DNA of 64,000 nucleotides from contig JAWDGP010006922.1 of assembly GCA_033675545.1 (NCBI GenBank), positions 303,501 to 367,500 on the forward strand, given 5' to 3'. Source of the stretch: Elysia crispata. Its lineage: Eukaryota > Mollusca > Gastropoda > Plakobranchidae. The notes beneath the pieces are model-generated. The model did no database searches and was not told the DNA's origin. It saw nothing but the letters and a program-made list of their open reading frames with translations. A program made the position numbers and the translations under genes. Position 1 is the stretch's first letter. Each line of letters starts with the position of its first letter. This document shows positions 58,501 through 64,000 of the stretch, piece after piece.

Positions 58501-60603
58501 CGGTATGTTTTTCTATCATCTATGTACAAATCCTTCCACAGTGTTTGGCTTTGTGATCTATATCACTTCCATTCACCAGAAAGAAAACTTTGTTGCAGAT
58601 CCTGCAGCATATAAAAGTGAGTCAGCACAGAATCCTGGGTTCACTCTTAACCAGTCCCTTTGAAATTACTCATGTCAAATCTCAATACCATGACAATGTG
58701 CATGTAGTTAGAGAAGGGAAAAAAAGATTTAAACAGAAGATAATAACGTGCGCAATTATAAGAAAAATGAAACAAGAATGGGCAAAGTTCTTTCAACATG
58801 TCATTAATATTGCATTCCATGTGAAGCATTTTTTTTTAATAATACCCGAGTTTCTGTAATTGTCTCCACTTAGGAATGCCTCATCAATTATGGAAATTAA
58901 AACAATATCTAGATGTAGTTGATTATAAAGGTTTCACAAGTTGAGAAAAAATAAATATAATTAGTATAATGTATGATTGTGTTATCTATGCATAAGTTCC
59001 AAAGTTATTGACAAAAATTGAAAGCAGTACCCCTTGTGCAATCTGTCTAATAAGAAGCTGTTAAACCTTCTGTTTTAAATTTTGTAAGCAAATCTGAAAA
59101 TGATTTGTATAATGTCATAAACTAGTTAATTCTTCCATGGTCAAAATTTCTTCACAACTTGACATACGATGGTGAGATGTCCATAACTCTCTATTATAAA
59201 TTGTTATATACATACTATTGATTGTGAATGAAGCAAGAATATTTAAGACTCGATCACATTTCCCCCAGATCTGAGATCCCTGCCATATTTTCCAGGAAAA
59301 CGTGTGATGGTTAGTGGCTACTGGGGTATTGTGCAGAAGCCTGATTACCTTGGTTATATGATAATGTGGATGGCTTGGGCCCTTGCATGTGGTTAGTGAT
59401 TTTTATTCTTAAAGATCGTTTTATTTTAGAAAAAATACTTTAGTAATCTTCTTTTCATTATAGTTTGATCAGTATTAACAATCCTCTAAATAAACTCATG
59501 TATTGTTAAAGATCTCTTGTTTAAAAATATTTTGTTATTGACAGAATAAGAATAGTAACATAATTTTTTAAAGTTTCAAATTCTAATTTCTTTAACATGC
59601 TCATTAGCATGCAGGTGAATATAATTGTGCAGGATATGAATTTTCACAAGTCACTGCACCTCTAGGCACATTTTGTTCTATCTAGTTGCATTAATGAAAT
59701 CCATTCTTTGTAACTTTTATAGGCAGTACACTTACATAGTTTAAAGTCTGACACTCACAGTATTATTTATATGTGATGGGTTATTTACAAATAATTTAAA
59801 TCGGGATAGTTGGAATTTTTTTTTTATTAATTTGTCTTATGTTTGCCTTTCACTAGTTTTAGCTGTGTGAAGAAATATCAGTTAGGTCAAAGCCTGACGT
59901 AACAGTCAAGTTATTTTGGTGTCCCCGTTTAATTTTTTTACAGTAGTGAAAAGCATTTTTCCTCATTAGAGGAGGTTTTGCACTTCTCTTGTTGTATGGG
60001 AAATGTTTTCCTACTATGTACATCAAGTAAAGACAACTATCTGCGGTCACCAAATCAAGGGATAAGGCAGGGTAGATTTGACTCAAGTATACATCTTTTC
60101 TGGACTGCAAGAGGAGGGGAGTAGTGTTCAAACATGGTAACTGAGCCAATCTTTGGTGACTAGATTTAAATAAGGCTCTTTTGTCAGACTCAGAGTAGGG
60201 CATTTATAGTTCTACTTGGTTTTGGTGTCTTTGTATTTGTACCCTGCTGATTGGAAATCTTTTTATTCTTAATTGCAAATGTTTTGAAATAACGTGTTTG
60301 GATTATATTATATTTTTTAAAAGGCTTCTTTTGGTAAAATGATGATCTAGAAATCTAGAGCTAGATTAAGCAATTCATGTTTCTGTTCAGATATTGTAAG
60401 GTCATTGCTCATGTTAAATACTATCTCATTCTGCTACATACGCAGGTCTCAGTGGCTTAGCAATACTTGTATTGCTAGTGATCTATGCCAGTATGCTGCT
60501 CATGCTGCAACAGTCTATCAGGCTCAAGAAAACGAAATATGGAAATGCTTGGAGCCGCTATATGTCTCAAGTGCCTTATAAGCTTATTCCTCACATTTTT
60601 TAA
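52549..60603 (+). CDS. ERG4/ERG24-family sterol reductase-like membrane protein, whole split gene
   Basis: Nine coding exons (52549-52563, 53873-54007, 55173-55326, 55699-55893, 56544-56767, 57823-57991, 58542-58616, 59269-59391, 60446-60603) join in phase to 415 residues, about the length of TM7SF2 (Delta14-sterol reductase). The protein has many hydrophobic spans. Family marks are HVGIIAWGLLDLL, VSGYWGIVQKPDYLGY and the C-terminal KYGNAWSRY...VPYKLIPHIF. Known members reduce sterol double bonds with NADPH in the ER or inner nuclear membrane. Here the NPR motif is replaced (LTQYV, residues 179-183), the HPNYLGD Asn is Asp348, and the HRxxRD cluster before KYG is lost (LMLQQSIRL). Family fold is near certain; catalytic activity is doubtful. 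There is no Tudor domain, so it is not a full LBR; TM7SF2-like and DHCR7-like origins both remain possible. Confidence 0.87.
53873..54007 (+). CDS. Sterol reductase-like gene, coding exon 2
   Basis: Encodes residues 6-50: a basic cytosolic stretch (KQRYDRTLKREV), then a first membrane span (about residues 27-46) ending RCEK. The acceptor is CTATTTCAG and the donor AAG|GTTTGT; phase 0 at both ends. An internal GTAAGC at 53921 could act as a cryptic donor, but the frame stays open through it. Confidence 0.85.
55173..55326 (+). CDS. Sterol reductase-like gene, coding exon 3
   Basis: Encodes residues 51-101 plus one base: NQCVLFQLPVVLPN, then a membrane span (AIWLVLGFIVLMYLI) and a hydrophilic loop. 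The acceptor is TGTCATCAG and the donor AGAG|GTAACA. Confidence 0.87.
55473..55533. repeat. (TC)n microsatellite in an intron of the sterol reductase-like gene
   Basis: About 60 bp of pure TC repeat, 165 bp upstream of coding exon 4; pyrimidine-rich on the sense strand. Confidence 0.97.
55699..55893 (+). CDS. Sterol reductase-like gene, coding exon 4
   Basis: Encodes residues 102-166 with two hydrophobic spans (LLTLSLILVALTLA and LFTVTLVFCVILNTTLFLLA). The acceptor is TTTTGCAG and the donor AAAG|GTGAGT. Confidence 0.9.
56544..56767 (+). CDS. Sterol reductase-like gene, coding exon 5
   Basis: Encodes residues 167-241. It holds the position of family signature 1: AFFFGNLTQYVFGRVEL, where active members have Y-D-x-x-x-G-x-x-x-N-P-R. 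The Tyr-Asp pair and the Asn-Pro-Arg are both absent, while the following HVGIIAWGLLDLL is well kept. The acceptor is TGTTTCAG and the donor GAG|GTATGT. Confidence 0.92.
57823..57991 (+). CDS. Sterol reductase-like gene, coding exon 6
   Basis: Encodes residues 242-297 plus one base: NFLRSRPFMETEGLGFFWML, then YLPFLHSLPVYYAA, matching the HDGFGF...WVPFTYSLQ region of reductases. The acceptor is a T-rich tract ending TAAG; the donor is T|GTAAGT. Confidence 0.9.
58542..58616 (+). CDS. Sterol reductase-like gene, coding exon 7
   Basis: Encodes residues 298-322, LFGFVIYITSIHQKENF, equivalent to GYYIFRGANSQKNTF in family members; the cofactor-side Arg-Gly-Ala-Asn is not kept, but His-Gln-Lys is. 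The acceptor is CTTCCACAG and the donor AAAA|GTGAGT. Confidence 0.87.
59269..59391 (+). CDS. Sterol reductase-like gene, coding exon 8
   Basis: Encodes residues 323-363: LPYFPGKRVMVSGYWG, then IVQKPDYLGYMIMWMAWALAC. This is the GWWGxVRHPNYLGDL block of the family. Asp348 replaces the conserved Asn, and Gln-Lys replaces Arg-His. The acceptor is TCCCCCAG and the donor TGTG|GTTAGT. Confidence 0.93.
60446..60603 (+). CDS. Sterol reductase-like gene, last coding exon
   Basis: Encodes residues 364-415 and the stop TAA at 60601-60603. A last membrane span is followed by the C-terminal family signature KYGNAWSRY and VPYKLIPHIF. The acceptor is ATACGCAG. A possible poly(A) signal ATTAAA lies at 60762-60767. 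Confidence 0.93.
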
Positions 60604-63600
60604 TATAGAGCTCTTACAGGCAGCAAATGATCTGAAGAATGTTCAACACTGTATAAATATTTAGGTCTATACGCAGCAGTTACGTGACCTATACATTTGT
60701 ACATACTTTAAGCAGTAGATACTTCTTTATAATTTAACAGCTTAATGGGAGTAAGATATTAATTAAACTTTATGTACTTGATAAATGTAGAGAAAAATGA
60801 GGCTATGTATGCAGATAATTGATTCATTATAAAAATTGTAAGTTTATACTTTTTTTTTTTATAATTAATGCAATATTATTTTCAACCAAGAATGTAAGGA
60901 GATGAAAATCTTCCTGTTTTAGTTTGATCTTAAATTCAATGAAGGATTCATATATTACCTGGTTATTCAAACATCATAAAAGAAACAGCGAAATGCTCAT
61001 CATTTATATCGTTTCATCAATGTATTCGTACACATTATCTTGTATTGTTGAGAAAAATTCAGTACTAAGCATTATGTTGTACTAAAAATGTTAATGCTTT
61101 CCATAAATACTTTGGTCATAAATAGATTAATTTACATCTCAATGGATTGTATGCTAAAAATTTCAAATACTTAAATCTGTATGGTTGAATTTATATATCA
61201 ATCATTAAAACTACACAATGCAAACGCAAATGGATTATTGTTTTATTGTATGAATTTTAGTATTGATTTCTGTGAAAAATGATTTGTTTATAAAATACTT
61301 GGGTTTGCTGATTGGTGTATCATTATTTTTTTTAAATATATGTTTGTTTTGTTTACTTGTTATTGTTTTTGTTATTGGTTTTTCTTTTTCGACATAAAGT
61401 ACTTTTCTACTTTATTTATGTTGATTCTCACATTTTTGTTAAATTTAAGTGTACATTATAATATCAGACATAACATTAATTCTAAAAAGGAATGTAGAGT
61501 AGGCCTCTCTGCTGAAAAAAATTTTTTTAGGGCCAGGAAATTTGTGGAAAAAAAAAAGTATGAATTTTGACTCCTTCCATTTTTGTATAATCAGTTTTAG
61601 TATGCTTTTCTTCAGTCTATAGCAGTCTGACTTTTGTTCATTAGACTGTAATTTTCAAACACTTTATCAATTTGTATTTCACAGAGAAATTTAAGCTGAT
61701 GCAAGATGCCTCGATCAGAAAAAGTAAGTTTTTTTTCCTTCATAGTTTTAAGTTAGGATCAAAAGCTGATAAACGTTTTCATGGTATACTATTAAATATT
61801 TGCTTTTAAAATGTGTATGTTCTTCAATTTTTTAAATTCATAAATATTTTAAAATTTTATGAAATGGTGCAAAATTGAATTTGCAGTAATTTGTTTTTCA
61901 TTCACCTGAGTTTTTGTGCGATGGGAATGAGGTTAAGCATTAGTTTTGCTGCTTTATTGCATCCATCAGGTTTTAAGAAATGGTTCAAGTAATTAAAACC
62001 AAAGAGGAGGTCTCTGCAGTAACGTGTTAATCACATAGTGCTTGTGATTAGATCATGCAAATTTTTTTTCAAATTTAAAATTCGTCATGCCAATAAATAG
62101 TGCATTTATTTGGCCGGCACTTACCAATCTTACAAACACCACTGGGTGCTCAAAGGTGTGCAAAATTTAAGTCAGAACTAAAGACATCTTTTAATCAATC
62201 TGAGTGCATTAAAAAGAATATGTGGCATTGTGGATCTTTATAGATCTAGTCTAGGTTCATTTGTCAAATAGAACACTGCCTTTCTAAATCAGTATTTTAG
62301 TTGATTTAAGGGGAGTGCCGCCACAGTGCCTTATTGTAATGGGGTTCATGTGTGGTCACTACCTGATATGGTGGCCAATGGAGCTCTGTGTCTTGAATAG
62401 GTACCTCTTATAAGTGCACTAAACTGATGTTTTTCCAATGCATTACAAGTAGGTTTTGAAAAAAGAATGATGTCTTTAGTTTTAACAATATACAATGTTT
62501 AATTAAGTTCAAAAGCAAGTAAAATATGGATTTAAAAAATGAATCGATATAAAAATAAAGAAAGATAATTTTGAAAAACTCGATTTTTTAAAAATATTTA
62601 GTAAATTTTCATCTTTTGTCTACACCAAAAATCTAGTCTATTCATTTATTCATTCTGACTTCATACAGTTACTCTTTAAACGGAAGTTTAATATCTATTA
62701 AGGAAAGTTTAATAGATAACAGGAACAGAAATTGGTTGAAAACTATTACCATGACCATAAGACATGTGCTGTAGCATGATCATAGTGCATGCCTGTTCTA
62801 ATCCAATTATCTTGGCTCCTCTTTGCCTGGTGTGGAAGCAAGGGGCTATTTTGGTTGTAGCAGCATTTTGCTGCAGTTTAAAAAGCATGGTGGTTTAGTC
62901 TATGTCTTTCTCCTCCAAGCATGCTTTAAGTTTAATGAAATGTTTTGAGTTGGTTCATTATTGATCTGTAGCAATTTCCTGTTTGCAGGCTAATATATAT
63001 GATTCTTGCTCATGTTAAGTCAGAATAAACTGCTAGTTCTATAAAACTATTTTTTACACCGCAAAAGTTTTTTGTGGATGTGAAATACTGAAAAATCATC
63101 TAAATTGCTCTGCTATCCAGATCACTTGAAGGAAAGTTCAGTTTTTTTAGATGCCCATCTTTTCTTCCCAGATGCATGTAATTCATTTTATCTTCTGGAT
63201 TTTCACTGAGGATGACAATGCTCATGTTGCTCATCTTTCTTTGGTGACAAGCAGTATTTTCCAATTCCCGTATTTCTTTAGTAATTTTTTTGACTCTTTG
63301 ACATTGACACCTCGTTCTCAGTTAAATCTGATATCGAAAGTATGATGTTCTTTTCAAGCTGCAATTTTCAGAGTGGCATGAAGTAACAGTTGAAGAGCCT
63401 GTTTGATGTCCCAGCAGTCTCTTTCCTAAATGCCTGGTTTTGCTATCTCATTTCTTTGAAGATTGGTAGATTTCATTCTAGGTACACTCATTCAACATCC
63501 GAGCATCAAATGTCAAATAGAAGTCCCTTACTTAGCTTTCAAGTCAATGAAAATAATAAAAAAAAATTCTATTTGTTCCATCAGTCTGCATGAACAGTCT

Positions 63601-64000
63601 AAATTTTCTGCATATTGGATGACCAGAAAAGCAATTTAAATAGCAACTTTAAACAAAGTACTTGACCAGGCACAATTAGCTACATGTATTACTTGATGTA
63701 AAAACCAAAGAATCCCAAACTAAAAATAATGCTGTTAGATAGTTTTTGTTTTGCTGAGTTTTGTGTCTTTATTTGTTTTTTTTGTTTTTTTCTTTCCTTG
63801 TTTTTGACAAATAATGGTGACCATGTGCTACTTTTTGTTTACAACAAAGATGTTAATTATATGAATGTTTTGTTGTATTAACTATTTGAATGTTTCGTTT
63901 TTGTAAGTGTGCTAGTGTAATTGATTCGGTAATCTGTTTGGCTCTGTTTGTCTACGAATATGAAAAATTCATAGTCAATCACATGACTCTTCTTTAGAAA
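60604..64000. other. Downstream flank of the sterol reductase-like gene
   Basis: AT-rich sequence with probable 3' untranslated region to about 60.8 kb, the possible paralogue exon at 61685-61723, and otherwise nothing coding that I recognise. Confidence 0.6.
61685..61723 (+). CDS. Possible first coding exon of a downstream paralogue
   Basis: A 39-bp stretch is bounded by a good acceptor (TATTTCACAG) and a good donor (AAA|GTAAGT). It contains ATG at 61706 and six codons, MPRSEK, leaving in phase 0, just as the sterol reductase-like gene begins ATGCCTC and leaves in phase 0. The layout suggests a tandem copy whose later exons lie beyond the window. The sequence is too short to be sure. Confidence 0.25.

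Overview
This is an AT-rich, intron-rich metazoan genomic window. Intergenic DNA and introns fill most of it, with microsatellites, DNA-transposon remnants and one broken Ty3/gypsy-type retroelement. Gene structure, retroelement type and the scattered AGATCTAGATC motif suggest a lophotrochozoan, most likely a gastropod mollusc; this is inference, since no species-diagnostic gene is present.

The left two thirds hold one minus-strand gene, the serine palmitoyltransferase long-chain base subunit 2 (SPTLC2). It starts at 39263 and stops at 5629-5627. Twelve coding positions can be joined with consistent splice phases into a 551-residue protein. Coding position 3 exists twice: exon 3a (28341-28495) and exon 3b (26409-26563) are each exactly 155 bp, enter in phase 0, leave in phase 2, share a GTATGT donor and encode about 67% identical peptides. 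Using both, or neither, shifts the frame and reaches a stop within a few codons, so they behave as mutually exclusive exons. This is the most notable finding in the window.

The right third holds a plus-strand gene of nine coding exons (52549-60603) for a 415-residue polytopic membrane protein of the ERG4/ERG24 sterol-reductase family (TM7SF2/LBR/DHCR7-like). The fold is kept, but the family's NPR motif, the Asn of the HPNYLGD motif and the HRxxRD basic cluster are replaced, so it looks like a pseudo-enzyme or a reductase with changed chemistry. A small exon beginning with a very similar ATGCCTC start (61685-61723) may open a tandem paralogue that runs out of the window.

The two genes point away from each other. 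The roughly 13 kb between their coding starts is a mobile-element landing zone: a rearranged Ty3/gypsy copy (about 41401-44637), a fold-back element with a nested hairpin (46437-47105), a near-perfect palindromic mariner derivative (49795-50764) and long microsatellites. Two terminal-inverted-repeat elements lie within or beyond SPTLC2, at 17460-17917 (31 bp from an exon) and 1399-1799. Apart from two very weak exon-like stretches, I found no RNA genes, CRISPR arrays or further convincing protein genes.
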